The translations under genes and the position numbers were made by a program. A stretch of 64,000 bases of DNA from Clostridia bacterium. GTDB lineage: Bacteria; Bacillota; Clostridia; Oscillospirales; CAG-272. Positions 1-8,608 of the stretch are shown here, one piece after another. Positions within the stretch are counted from its first letter, which is position 1. Every line of letters starts with the position of its first letter. The stretch is from positions 1 to 64,000 of the forward strand of contig JAFUQU010000037.1 in NCBI GenBank assembly GCA_017472255.1, in the 5' to 3' direction. Under the pieces are notes generated by a model, which made no database searches, had not been told where the DNA came from, and saw only the letters and a program-made list of their open reading frames with translations.

Positions 1-23
1 CTCGCTCTTGAGCCGACCTTGAT

Positions 24-52
24 ATTATATCATATTTTCTTTCGCTTGTCAA
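24..52 (-). promoter_or_regulatory. Sigma-A promoter pointing out of the window
   Basis: On the minus strand TTGACA (47-52) is followed after exactly 17 bases by TATAAT (24-29), a perfect consensus match. Transcription would run leftwards beyond the window edge. It is the second of two tandem promoters placed after the glmS terminator. Confidence 0.75.
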
Positions 53-124
53 GGGGTTTTCAAAAGTTTTTTCAAAAACTTTTTCTCAGCCCCTCGGCCT
101 CTCGGCCTCGCTGACAGCTTATAT

Positions 125-153
125 AGTATACCACATCTCCTCCACTTTGTCAA
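125..153 (-). promoter_or_regulatory. Sigma-A promoter, upstream member of a tandem pair
   Basis: On the minus strand TTGACA (148-153), a 17-base spacer and TATACT (125-130). It lies just beyond the glmS terminator and points left, so it serves a transcription unit outside the window. Tandem near-consensus promoters are typical of stable RNA operons, but the gene itself is not visible. Confidence 0.7.
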
Positions 154-195
154 GAGGTTTTTGAAAAATTCTTCAGATTTTTTTCGAAACCCGCA

Positions 196-231
196 AAAAG
201 CCCGAGAGGATGCGTAAAACGCACCCTCTCG
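196..231 (-). terminator. Rho-independent terminator of glmS
   Basis: The arms CGAGAGG and CCTCTCG with an inner TGCG/CGCA pairing form a hairpin (203-231). On the minus strand it is followed by GGGCTTTTTGC. It sits 12 bases after the glmS stop codon. Confidence 0.8.
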
Positions 232-243
232 TATCGAACATAT

Positions 244-2070
244 TTATTCAACAGTAACCGATTTCGCCAGATTTCGCGGCTGATCCACATCGCAGCCACG
301 CGCCACCGACGTGTAATACGCCAGCAGCTGCAGCACCGTAACCGCCGGAAGGAACAACAGCTCCTCGCAAAGCTGAGGCAGCCGCACCACGGAGTCCACA
401 CCAATGCCGTTCGTATCCGCATCGGCACACACCACGGCAATTACATTTGCCCCACGCGCCTTCACCTCACGGATGTTGGACACCATTTTTCCGTACAGCT
501 CCGGCACCGTGCAGAGCGCCACCACCGGCGTGCCGTCCACAATCAGCGATATGGTGCCATGCTTCAGCTCTCCCGCCGCATAAGCCTCGCTATGGATATA
601 GCTGATCTCCTTTAGCTTCAGCGAACCCTCGGCAGCCAGATAATATCCGGCGCCGCGTCCAATGAAGAACAGATCCTCGCATCCGGCAATCGACGCCGCA
701 AGCGCTTTGATCTCTTCTTCCCGGTCAAGAATCGCTTCCACCGCAAGAGGTGCATCCTCGCAGAGTGCCGTCACCAGCGCACGCCCGCGCGCTTCGTCCA
801 GACGACCGCGCAGCAGCGCCGTCTCAACCGCCAGCAGCGCCAACAGTGCCGTCTGAACCGAGTAAGCCTTCGTGCTGGCCACCGCAATCTCCGGACCCGC
901 CCAGGTATACAGAACGGAATCCGCTTCTCTTGCAATGGATGAGCCGATAACATTAACAATCGCCAGCGTAGGCGCGCCCTTTTCTTTGGCAAGGCGAAGC
1001 GCCGCCAGTGAATCGGCGGTCTCGCCCGACTGGCTGATGATAATCACAAGGTCGTTTTCATCGATCAGCGGGTTATTGTAGCGGAATTCGGACGCTACCT
1101 CCACCGTCACCGGCAGAGCCGCCAGCGATTCAAAAAGCCCCCGCGCAATCAATCCCGCGTGCATAGCCGTACCGCAGGCCACAATGTGGAGCCGCGATAC
1201 TTTTGCCAGCACCGATGTGTCCAGACGCTCTCCCGAAAAATCAGGCAGCCCGCCCTTCACACGGGGATGCAGCGTTGCCTTGATGGCCGTCGGCTCCTCA
1301 TGAATCTCCTTGATCATGAAGTGAGGCCATCCGCCCCGTTCAGCCGCCTGCACGTCCCAAAGGGCAGTCTTGCGCTCTTTTTCCACCGGAACGCCGTCCC
1401 GGTATATGCAGACGTTCTCCTGCTCCACCACCGCGATTTCGCCTTCTTCCAGCTGATAATAATCGCGGGTGTGCCGCAGCAGAGCCGTAATGTCGGACGC
1501 GATGAAGTTCTCTCCCTCGCCCAGACCAACAATCAGCGGCGATCCGCTTCGAAGCGCGTACAGCCGCAGCGGGTCGTCGGCAAACAGGATCCCCAGAGCG
1601 TAAGACCCCTCCAGCCGCGCTGCCGTTCTGGAAATCGCGTCCAGCGGCGACCGCTTTTCTACCGTATAATAATAATCCAGCAGCTTTGCCGCCGCCTCGG
1701 TGTCAGTATCTGACTGGAAGGTATATCCCAGCTCTGTCAGCTCGGCGCGCAGCGCGGCATAATTTTCGATGATGCCGTTGTGTACCAGCTGAAGTGCAGG
1801 CGTACCGTGAGGATGCGCGTTTGTATCGCTGGGAGCGCCGTGGGTAGCCCAGCGGGTGTGCCCGATGCCGGCGTGGATGCCGGTGGTTTGAGCGTCACCC
1901 AGCTTTGCCGCCAGATTGTCCAGCTTGCCGGACGCCTTCACCACCCGCATTCCGCCGTCATACCAAGCCACGCCCGCCGAATCGTACCCTCGGTACTCCA
2001 GCGCGCGCAGTCCTTCGATCAGGCGCGAAACCGTATTGTCACTGCCGATATATCCGATGATTCCACACAT
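244..2070 (-). CDS. glmS: Glutamine--fructose-6-phosphate aminotransferase (isomerizing)
   Basis: Makes glucosamine-6-phosphate from fructose-6-phosphate and glutamine, the first step towards UDP-GlcNAc for the cell wall; cytoplasmic. The protein has 608 residues, the normal length. It begins MCGIIGY, where Cys2 is the N-terminal nucleophile of the class II glutamine amidotransferase domain (about 2-220). Two SIS sugar-isomerase domains follow, with SQSGETADS, AGPEIAVASTKAY and the C-terminal LAKSVTVE. An AAAGGAG ribosome site precedes the ATG. The gene lies downstream of glmM and of a glmS ribozyme, so its mRNA should be cleaved when glucosamine-6-phosphate is abundant. Confidence 0.98.
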   Translation of the reverse strand: MCGIIGYIGSDNTVSRLIEGLRALEYRGYDSAGVAWYDGGMRVVKASGKLDNLAAKLGDAQTTGIHAGIGHTRWATHGAPSDTNAHPHGTPALQLVHNGIIENYAALRAELTELGYTFQSDTDTEAAAKLLDYYYTVEKRSPLDAISRTAARLEGSYALGILFADDPLRLYALRSGSPLIVGLGEGENFIASDITALLRHTRDYYQLEEGEIAVVEQENVCIYRDGVPVEKERKTALWDVQAAERGGWPHFMIKEIHEEPTAIKATLHPRVKGGLPDFSGERLDTSVLAKVSRLHIVACGTAMHAGLIARGLFESLAALPVTVEVASEFRYNNPLIDENDLVIIISQSGETADSLAALRLAKEKGAPTLAIVNVIGSSIAREADSVLYTWAGPEIAVASTKAYSVQTALLALLAVETALLRGRLDEARGRALVTALCEDAPLAVEAILDREEEIKALAASIAGCEDLFFIGRGAGYYLAAEGSLKLKEISYIHSEAYAAGELKHGTISLIVDGTPVVALCTVPELYGKMVSNIREVKARGANVIAVVCADADTNGIGVDSVVRLPQLCEELLFLPAVTVLQLLAYYTSVARGCDVDQPRNLAKSVTVE

Positions 2071-2131
2071 AAAACAGAATTCTCCTTTGCCCTTTTATAT
2101 AGGCGTATTCGCGGAAAACCGCCATTGTGTG

Positions 2132-2159
2132 ATTATAGACAGAATTTTGCAGCAGACAA
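2132..2159 (-). promoter_or_regulatory. Possible internal promoter between ribozyme and glmS
   Basis: On the minus strand TTGTCT (2154-2159), a 16-base spacer and TATAAT (2132-2137). It lies downstream of the ribozyme, so a transcript from here would escape ribozyme control. The -35 and spacing are not ideal. Confidence 0.3.
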
Positions 2160-2224
2160 CAAACCATGTCGGCAAAATCCTGCCCGAAGGCGGTTTTGCC
2201 GTCTTTACTCTTAATATTGTAATT

Positions 2225-2412
2225 TTTGTCCGACCCTTTGTCCCCACAGTCACCTGCGGGTTTTGCTGTCGAACTTACGACGCGGCAGAGCCGCACCGGA
2301 AAAACATCCGCCGAAAGCTTCCCTATATATTATAACGTAACAGAGAAACCATATTCGATCATTTTTCTCCTCGTCAACTTTCCACACCACTGTGGAAAGT
2401 CCAGGCGCTTGT
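2225..2412 (-). ncRNA. glmS ribozyme (GlcN6P-activated self-cleaving riboswitch)
   Basis: Read on the minus strand, the 361-base gap between glmM and glmS holds the conserved glmS ribozyme core in order. GCGCCTGG carries the cleavage site just before its first G (about 2408). A P1 hairpin follows with arms ACTTTCCACA/TGTGGAAAGT, then TTGACGAGG, ATCGA, TTCGGCGGATG and the P4 hairpin CCCGCAGGTGACTGTGGG (about 2241-2260). An AT-rich insertion extends the P2 region. By family knowledge, glucosamine-6-phosphate is the cofactor that triggers cleavage, followed by degradation of the glmS mRNA. The remaining 150 bases before glmS hold a GGCAAAA/TTTTGCC hairpin and a weak promoter candidate. Confidence 0.93.
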
Positions 2413-2431
2413 CTTGCGGCAAACCTCCGCG

Positions 2432-3793
2432 TTATACCGCGTAGGTTGCCAGCTGTTTCTGAATCTTTGCCGCCGTGTCCTCCACAACCGCGCGGATTAC
2501 ATCGGGATCGTCGCCCTCAGCCATCACACGGATCAGAGGCTCGGTGCCAGAGGGTCTCGCCAGCAGTCGTCCGCCGCTGCCGATGGTTTTCTTCGCTTCC
2601 TCCAGAATTGCCTTCACCTCGTAGTCGGTGTAGAACGCCAGCTTTTCTTCAGCTGTACAGGTAATGTTGATGATCACCTGTGGATAGCGGGTCATAACCG
2701 CCGCAGCCTCAGACAGCTTCACATGGGTGCGCTTGAGCTGCGAAAGCAGCTGTACCGCCGTCAGCTGACCATCACCGGTGGTGGAAAAGTCGCGGAAAAT
2801 AATGTGTCCCGACTGTTCGCCGCCCAGATAATAATCCTCCAGCAGCATCTCCTCCAGCACATAACGGTCGCCCACCTTGGTAGCCTCGAAGTGAATGCCG
2901 TTTTCCTCGCAGAACTTGTTGAAGCCGAAGTTGGTCATGATAGTACCCACAACGGTGTTCTTGTTCAGCTTGCCGCGAGCCTTCATGTCCAGCGCCAGAA
3001 TCGCCATGATCATGTCGCCGTCCACATCCTGTCCCTTGTCGTCAATGCACAGGCAGCGGTCAGCGTCGCCGTCGAATGCGATACCTGCGTCCAGCTGATG
3101 CTCCAGCACATAAGCGCGCAGATTTTCCAGATGGGTGGAACCGCAGTTTTCGTTGATGTTTACGCCGTTGGGTTCATCCGACAGCATATGGCACTCCGCG
3201 CCAAGTCCCTCAAAGAGCAGCTTTGCGGTCCGGCTGGCACTGCCGTTGGCACAGTCGATGGCAATCCGCATACCGTCCAGCGCAAACAGCGCCGTCGAAC
3301 GCAGACGCTCCACATAATCGCGCACCGCGTTGTCCGCGTGCGTAACACGTCCGATGTTGGCGGGAGCCGCCAGTCTGGGCGAAGGCTTGCCGTCCAGAAC
3401 GATGGATTCGATGCGCTCCTCCAGCTCATCCTCCAGCTTGTAGCCGTCCTCGTTGAAAATCTTGATGCCGTTAAAATCGTAGGGGTTGTGCGACGCCGAG
3501 ATCATAATACCCGCGTGCGCCTTGTACTTGCCCACCAGATAAGCCACCGCAGGCGTAGGCACAACGCCCAGCATAATCACGTCCGCGCCCACTGAGCAGA
3601 GACCTGCCGCCAGCGCGCTCGCCAGCATTTCCGAGGAAACGCGGGTGTCCATACCCACCAGCACCGTCGGCAGATACCGCCGTCCGCTGGATAATACCTC
3701 AGCCGCCGCGCGTCCGATCTGCATCGCACGCTCACAGGTCAGCTCGGTGTTTGCAATTCCGCGCACACCGTCGGTACCGAATAATCTTCCCAT
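2432..3793 (-). CDS. glmM: Phosphoglucosamine mutase
   Basis: Interconverts glucosamine-6-phosphate and glucosamine-1-phosphate in UDP-GlcNAc synthesis. The protein has 453 residues and the phosphohexomutase layout: GTDGVRG near the start, the phospho-serine loop ISASHNPYDFNG (about 98-109), the metal-binding FDGDADRC and the C-terminal phosphate-binding RPSGTEPLIRV. I chose the ATG at 3793 because an AGGAA ribosome site lies 7 bases upstream; a TTG two codons earlier would sit on that site. Its start is 2 bases after the stop of the upstream beta-helix gene, so the two are co-transcribed, and glmS follows downstream behind the ribozyme. Confidence 0.97.
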   Translation of the reverse strand: MGRLFGTDGVRGIANTELTCERAMQIGRAAAEVLSSGRRYLPTVLVGMDTRVSSEMLASALAAGLCSVGADVIMLGVVPTPAVAYLVGKYKAHAGIMISASHNPYDFNGIKIFNEDGYKLEDELEERIESIVLDGKPSPRLAAPANIGRVTHADNAVRDYVERLRSTALFALDGMRIAIDCANGSASRTAKLLFEGLGAECHMLSDEPNGVNINENCGSTHLENLRAYVLEHQLDAGIAFDGDADRCLCIDDKGQDVDGDMIMAILALDMKARGKLNKNTVVGTIMTNFGFNKFCEENGIHFEATKVGDRYVLEEMLLEDYYLGGEQSGHIIFRDFSTTGDGQLTAVQLLSQLKRTHVKLSEAAAVMTRYPQVIINITCTAEEKLAFYTDYEVKAILEEAKKTIGSGGRLLARPSGTEPLIRVMAEGDDPDVIRAVVEDTAAKIQKQLATYAV

Positions 3794-3795
3794 GT

Positions 3796-4479
3796 TCAAA
3801 TTCCTTTCTGATTTTTAATCACAATGTTGTCGGGAGCCTTGAAGATCGCGTTTTCGGGAACCACGCCCCGTACACGCGACAGGGGATAAACGGTTGCGCA
3901 CCGTCCCAGCACGCTGCCCGGGCAAAGAACGCTGTTGCAGCCTACTTCCACCAAATCGCCTACCATCGCGCCGAACTTCTTACGTCCGGTTGCAATGGGC
4001 GGATCATCCTTGACCACCACCGGTGACTTGTCGCTCTTGACGTTGGACGTCACCGCACCCGCGCCCAGATGGGACTTCCATCCCAGCACTGAATCGCCCA
4101 CATAGTTGAAGTGAGGCACCTGCACACCGTCAAAAAGAATACAGTTTTTCAGCTCGCAGGAATTGCCCACCACCGCGCCCTTGCCCACAATAGCCGAGCC
4201 GCGTATGTACGCGCAGTGCCGAATCTCCGCTCCCGAATCGATAATGCAGGGCGCGCCGATATAAGCCGTAGGCGCAATCTTTGCGTCCTTCGCGACCCAG
4301 ACACCCGGTTCCCGCTGTTCGAACAGCGCCGGGTCAAGGGTTTCGCCCAAAGTAAGGATAAACTCCTTAATCCCGTCCAGCGCTTCCCACGGATAGCGCG
4401 TATCCCGCAGCAGCTCCGCCGCAATGGTGTGGGACAGGTCGTAAAGTGCCGCCGTCGTGACCGCTTGATTCTGTTCCAT
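3796..4479 (-). CDS. Left-handed beta-helix (hexapeptide) sugar-nucleotide acyltransferase-like protein
   Basis: The protein has 227 residues. After about 55 helical residues come hexapeptide-type repeats (about 65-210), for example APTAYIGAPCIID, AIVGKGAVVGNSCELKN and GCNSVLCPGSVLGR. It resembles the acetyltransferase half of GlmU without the uridylyltransferase domain. First gene of the operon with glmM and glmS, so it plausibly acetylates glucosamine-1-phosphate or a related amino sugar; that role is inferred from context. I chose the ATG at 4479, preceded by AAAGGAG, over an upstream in-frame ATG at 4629 that has no ribosome site and overlaps the promoter. Confidence 0.8.
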   Translation of the reverse strand: MEQNQAVTTAALYDLSHTIAAELLRDTRYPWEALDGIKEFILTLGETLDPALFEQREPGVWVAKDAKIAPTAYIGAPCIIDSGAEIRHCAYIRGSAIVGKGAVVGNSCELKNCILFDGVQVPHFNYVGDSVLGWKSHLGAGAVTSNVKSDKSPVVVKDDPPIATGRKKFGAMVGDLVEVGCNSVLCPGSVLGRCATVYPLSRVRGVVPENAIFKAPDNIVIKNQKGI

Positions 4480-4564
4480 ATACAGTATACTCCTTTCTGT
4501 GTTTTTTGTGAGAAAACACGCATTCCCGCCGTCCGCAGGAAGCGAAACCGGCAGGTCACTGCTC

Positions 4565-4593
4565 ATTATACCATATTTTGCGGAGAATGTCAA
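4565..4593 (-). promoter_or_regulatory. Sigma-A promoter of the beta-helix/glmM/glmS operon
   Basis: On the minus strand TTGACA (4588-4593), a 17-base spacer and TATAAT (4565-4570), a perfect match about 85 bases upstream of the first gene. Confidence 0.88.
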
Positions 4594-4726
4594 TGCAGTG
4601 ATTATGAACAGAAAAAAGACGCTGTTCACACCAATGTCATATAGATAAAACCGTACAAGTTTAAATAAATTTAGTAAATCTCATCTCAACCAATCGTCAC
4701 TTGATTTCCAAACAACGAATTGATAA

Positions 4727-4755
4727 TTGACTATGTCAAATCGCCATGTTATAAT
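4727..4755 (+). promoter_or_regulatory. Sigma-A promoter of the XRE regulator gene
   Basis: TTGACT (4727-4732), 17 bases, TATAAT (4750-4755), 38 bases before the ATG. The AT-rich stretch 4630-4726 before it holds nothing else I recognise. Confidence 0.85.
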
Positions 4756-4793
4756 ATAATCACACCGGTGATGATAATTATGGAGGCGATCAT

Positions 4794-5957
4794 ATGCAAA
4801 TTAAAATAGGAGACAAAATACAAGAACTGCGCCGCCGTGACGGGCGAAAACAGGAAGATTTGGCAAACGCCCTCGGTGTTACCAATCAAGCGGTGTCCCG
4901 TTGGGAAGCAAACGGCAGTTATCCCGATTTAGAGCTGTTACCTGCCATTGCAAACTTTTTTCATGTTTCAATCGATGAACTATTCGGATATCACGATGAC
5001 AGAGAAGAAAAAATCAAAGAAATTCTCAAACGTGCCAGCGAAACTCTCGCAAAACACCGCACAATGTATCAAGGCGGGTTAACCGATGACATTGTTGAGT
5101 GCGCCAATATGCTTCGCGCCGCGTCAGAGGAATTCCCTAATGAACCCAAAATTCTCTTGGCTCTCGGTCAAGTGCTTCAAATGTGGGGATGGTTCAATTT
5201 TGGAGCGAAAGGACATACCGACGATTCTACCGGAATCATAGAAGACGATGCAGAGTACAATTCTAAAAACATTTATTGGATGGAAACTATACGCGTTTAT
5301 GAGAAACTGTTGAAATCGAATCCGGCTCCCGAGGACAGAGAAAAGGCGATTAGACAGCTTGCCCAGCTTTATTGCAGCATCGGTGAATACGAAAAGGCAA
5401 AAGCTCTTGCCAATAATCAAAACAGTATTATTATTTGCAAAGAAGTGTTGCTGCCTCTCGCAACCGTCGGTGAAGAAAAGGCGAGATATCAAGGAGAAAG
5501 AATAACCAATCTTCTTGCAAATCTGAGCTTTGCCATTTCGGAAACTGTTTCATTAAGACCATCGCTGTTTTCTTCGGAATACGGAAGACAAATATTGTTA
5601 TCCGTTATAGATTTGTATGAGACGGTTTTTATCGACGGAAAATGCGGCTTTCATCATTGGGATATCGGACACTTGTATTTTTCTATAGCGAGATACGAAG
5701 CAATGTATAACGGAGAACTTAAAAAAGCTCTCATATATTTTGACAAAGCCTTTGAACATTACAAAGAATATGAGCGTATTTATAACAACGGCGGGTTCAA
5801 ATATTCCGCTCCACTGGTATCAGGTATGGTAGGTATAGAAAAAGGAGAAATTCCTCAAATGACTGAGGAATTTTGGAGAAAGATTACGGAGGGATTTCCA
5901 GATAATATTTGTAATGAGCTTCGCAAAAATGAAAAATATGCCGAGTGTTTTGGATGA
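4794..5957 (+). CDS. XRE-family regulator with C-terminal helical repeats
   Basis: The protein has 387 residues. Residues 1-60 form a Cro/C1-type helix-turn-helix (KQEDLANALGVTNQAVSRWE, then YPDLELLPAIANFF). The rest, about 75-385, looks all-helical with TPR-like pairs (for example EDREKAIRQLAQLYCSIGEYEKAKALA), as in regulators that sense a peptide or partner protein. GGAGG precedes the ATG. The gene is clearly more AT-rich than its neighbours, stands alone between its own promoter and terminator, and is probably acquired. No target gene or operator is evident. Confidence 0.85.
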   Translation: MQIKIGDKIQELRRRDGRKQEDLANALGVTNQAVSRWEANGSYPDLELLPAIANFFHVSIDELFGYHDDREEKIKEILKRASETLAKHRTMYQGGLTDDIVECANMLRAASEEFPNEPKILLALGQVLQMWGWFNFGAKGHTDDSTGIIEDDAEYNSKNIYWMETIRVYEKLLKSNPAPEDREKAIRQLAQLYCSIGEYEKAKALANNQNSIIICKEVLLPLATVGEEKARYQGERITNLLANLSFAISETVSLRPSLFSSEYGRQILLSVIDLYETVFIDGKCGFHHWDIGHLYFSIARYEAMYNGELKKALIYFDKAFEHYKEYERIYNNGGFKYSAPLVSGMVGIEKGEIPQMTEEFWRKITEGFPDNICNELRKNEKYAECFG

Positions 5958-5962
5958 TTCCA

Positions 5963-5990
5963 GCCCCGCCTTGTGCGGGGCATTTTCTTA
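5963..5990 (+). terminator. Terminator of the XRE gene
   Basis: GCCCCGC/GCGGGGC hairpin with loop CTTGT, then ATTTTCTTATTTT, immediately after the stop codon. Confidence 0.85.
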
Positions 5991-6027
5991 TTTTGGTTGA
6001 GCACGGCACAGCTTTGTTCCGTTATTG

Positions 6028-6063
6028 AAAAAAGATCCCTCGATTGCTTTGGACAACCGAGGG
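6028..6063 (-). terminator. Terminator of the proB-yitT-ymdB unit
   Basis: CCCTCG/CGAGGG hairpin (6037-6063) followed on the minus strand by ATCTTTTTTC. It lies 58 bases after the ymdB-like stop. Confidence 0.75.
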
Positions 6064-6121
6064 ATTTTCGCGTTGGGCTTATCTAAACGACATTGCTGTT
6101 CACACAACGTCCTTCCTCTTC

Positions 6122-6901
6122 TTAAAATCTCACCCGCTCCACGCTGATACAGCGCTTCGTATCGGGATTGATCGTATAGATGCACCCATTGATTTCCGGC
6201 TCACCTTCGGCCAGCTCAAACTTCACAGGCAGTTTGGTACGCAGCTTGTCGATGATGATGTCGGTGCGGATGCCCAGCACGCCGTCCTGAGGACCGGACA
6301 TACCAAGATCGGTCACATAGCCGCTTCCCTTCGGAAGCACTCGCATATCAGCGGTCGCCACATGGGTGTGCGTACCCCAAATCGCCTGAATCCGACCGTC
6401 AAAATGCCAGCCCAGCGCAATTTTTTCGCTGGTAGCCTCGGCGTGGATATCCAGCGCCGCCAGATCGTACTTCCCCGCTTCCCGCTCGAGAATCCGCTCC
6501 ACCGTGGCAAAAGGACAGGCCAGCGCCTCCAGATAAATCGTCCCCATCACGTTGATCACCAGCGCCCGCTGCCCGGCAATATCCACAATGGTGTACCCGC
6601 TTCCCGGCGTGCCGTAGGGATAGTTGGCCGGGCGGAGGATGAAGTCATTATCGTCCAGATAGCGCCGGATTTCCCGCTTACGGAAGCTGTGATTGCCGCC
6701 GGTAAGCACATCGCAGCCGTATTCAATCAGACGGTCGGCGCTCTGGGGATCGACACCGTTACCCACAGCGCAGTTCTCCGCGTTGCAGACCACCAGATCA
6801 ATCTTGTGCGCCTTGCGGAAGCCCCACAGCCGCTGCCCAATGGCATTGACAGCGTTCTGACCGACCACGTCGCCCAGCGCCAGCAGTTTATATTCATTCA
6901 T
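6122..6901 (-). CDS. YmdB-family metallophosphoesterase (2',3'-cyclic nucleotide phosphodiesterase)
   Basis: Dinuclear-metal phosphodiesterase of the TIGR00282/YmdB family; in Bacillus the relative hydrolyses 2',3'-cyclic nucleotides and affects motility and biofilm choice. The protein has 259 residues, full length. The metal-ligand motifs are present: LGDVVG near the start, NAEN, GGNH, LDIHAEATSEK, GTHTH and a TDLGMSGP stretch. The usual GNHTWD loop reads GNHSFR. Last gene of a leftward unit after proB and a YitT-type gene, 23 bases from the latter. Confidence 0.88.
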   Translation of the reverse strand: MNEYKLLALGDVVGQNAVNAIGQRLWGFRKAHKIDLVVCNAENCAVGNGVDPQSADRLIEYGCDVLTGGNHSFRKREIRRYLDDNDFILRPANYPYGTPGSGYTIVDIAGQRALVINVMGTIYLEALACPFATVERILEREAGKYDLAALDIHAEATSEKIALGWHFDGRIQAIWGTHTHVATADMRVLPKGSGYVTDLGMSGPQDGVLGIRTDIIIDKLRTKLPVKFELAEGEPEINGCIYTINPDTKRCISVERVRF

Positions 6902-6924
6902 AGTTCTCTCCAGAATTTGATATC

Positions 6925-7767
6925 TTAAAGTCCCCGGAAGCCCTTGCCGATGACCTCGGACGAGTTTGTGATCATCATAAAGGTTTCGGGATGCGCCTGC
7001 TTCAGATAGCGCTGCAACTTCAGCGCCTGCCAGCGCCGCATGGCAGACAGCACCACATATTTCTGCTGATGCGTATAGCCGCCCGCACCCTCCAGCACGG
7101 TGCAGCTTCGTCCCAGCGTGCCGGTGATGTACTGCGCGATTTCATCCGGCGAATCCGTGATGATCGAAAAGCACTTGCACATATCGATGCTTTCAATCAC
7201 CGAGTCCACCAGCATGGTCTTGAATACCAGACCCAGCACCGAGAAAAGCCCCGTCTTCGGACCGAACAGGAACGCCAGCGCCGTAATGCCCGCGTCGCTG
7301 ATCAAAAGCGCGGTGCCGATGTTCATGCGGGTATATTTGCGCAGAATCATCGCGATGATGTCGGTGCCGCCGGTGCTGCCGTCGCAGTGAAAGAGCAGCG
7401 CCGAGCCGACAGCCGGCAGCAGAATGGCAAAAATCAGCTCCAGCAGCGGCTCATCGGTGAAGGGCGCTTCCATGGGGAAAAGCCACTCCAGCAGCATCAG
7501 ACCGCCAGACAGCGTCACCGAGCCAATAACCGTCTTAAGCCCGCAGCCCCGTCCCAGCGCCGCAAAGCCCAGCACCAGCATGGCCATATTGATCACCGTC
7601 GCCACCGTACTGGCAGAGGACAGGTGAAAATAGTTGCCCAGAATCACCGAGATGCCGCTGACGCCGCCGGTGGAGAAGTTGTTGGGAAACTTGAAAAAGT
7701 ACACGCCCAAAGCCACACAGAACGCACCGGCTACACAGAGAAGATATTCCTTGATTTTCGTTTTCAT
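6925..7767 (-). CDS. YitT-family membrane protein (DUF161 + DUF2179)
   Basis: Integral membrane protein of unknown function, 280 residues. Several hydrophobic helices run through about residues 8-180, with the family's FPNNFSTGGVSG and CDGSTGGTDI motifs. A soluble DUF2179 domain follows (about 195-275, from SIITDSPDEIA), containing GAGGYT. The ATG overlaps the proB stop by 4 bases (ATGA), so translation is probably coupled. No substrate can be deduced. Confidence 0.88.
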   Translation of the reverse strand: MKTKIKEYLLCVAGAFCVALGVYFFKFPNNFSTGGVSGISVILGNYFHLSSASTVATVINMAMLVLGFAALGRGCGLKTVIGSVTLSGGLMLLEWLFPMEAPFTDEPLLELIFAILLPAVGSALLFHCDGSTGGTDIIAMILRKYTRMNIGTALLISDAGITALAFLFGPKTGLFSVLGLVFKTMLVDSVIESIDMCKCFSIITDSPDEIAQYITGTLGRSCTVLEGAGGYTHQQKYVVLSAMRRWQALKLQRYLKQAHPETFMMITNSSEVIGKGFRGL

Positions 7768-8555
7768 GACTTTTTCGCCGCGAAATAGGTTCCGATATGC
7801 CTGCCGTCGCTGATATCGTAGAGCACGGCGGGGTTTTTGCCGTTGACAATCAGCATGGGAATGCCCGCTTCGGTCACAATCTGCGCCGCCTTGATCTTGG
7901 TGATCATACCGCCGGTACCGCGGTCAGTGCCCGCGCCGCCCGCGTAGGAAAGAATGCGGTCGTTGATCTCATCCACCCGCGTGATAAGCATGGCGTCGGG
8001 ATTCTTGCGGGGATCGCTGTCAAAGAGACCGTCGATATCCGACATATTGATCAGAATATCCGCGCCGCAGATCAGCGCCACATAAGCCGCCAGCGTATCG
8101 TTGCCGCCGAATTTCAGCTCCTCGATGGAAATCGGGTCGTTCTCGTTGACAATCGGAATCACGCGCATCTCCAGCAGCTGGCGGAAGGTGTTCTCCGCAG
8201 ATTGACGGCGCGCCGGAATGTCAATCACATCCTTGGTCAACAGAAGCTGTCCCACCACATGACCGTAAGCCGCGAAAAAGCGTTCATAGACCTGCATCAG
8301 CTCAGCCTGACCCACAGCGGCCAGCGCCTGCTTTTCCTCAATGGAATCGGGACGGCGTTCCAGTCCCAGACGCGCCATGCCCGCCGCCACCGCGCCCGAG
8401 CTGACCAGAATAATCTGATGTCCCTGATTTTTGAAGTCGGACAGAATGCAGGCCAGCCGCTCCATGCGCCGCAGGTTCAGGCTGCCGGTCTCGTGGGTCA
8501 GGGTGTTTGAACCGAGCTTCACGACGATTTTCGATTTCTTATTCAGTAAACTCAT
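7764..8555 (-). CDS. proB: Glutamate 5-kinase
   Basis: Phosphorylates glutamate to glutamyl-5-phosphate, the first step of proline synthesis. The protein has 263 residues with VVKLGSNTLT, SSGAVAAGMARLG, NENDPIS, FGGNDTLAA and the GTGGMITK loop of the amino-acid-kinase fold. It lacks the C-terminal PUA domain of the 367-residue Escherichia coli enzyme, as in many shorter family members. I chose the ATG at 8555, with GAGGAG 9 bases upstream; an upstream in-frame start at 8603 has none. proA is not adjacent but lies at 29959 on the other strand. Confidence 0.95.
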   Translation of the reverse strand: MSLLNKKSKIVVKLGSNTLTHETGSLNLRRMERLACILSDFKNQGHQIILVSSGAVAAGMARLGLERRPDSIEEKQALAAVGQAELMQVYERFFAAYGHVVGQLLLTKDVIDIPARRQSAENTFRQLLEMRVIPIVNENDPISIEELKFGGNDTLAAYVALICGADILINMSDIDGLFDSDPRKNPDAMLITRVDEINDRILSYAGGAGTDRGTGGMITKIKAAQIVTEAGIPMLIVNGKNPAVLYDISDGRHIGTYFAAKKS

Positions 8556-8608
8556 AAGTAGTTTCTCCTCTTTCGGCAGAACATTTTCAAAAAATTCACG
8601 CAAAGGTA

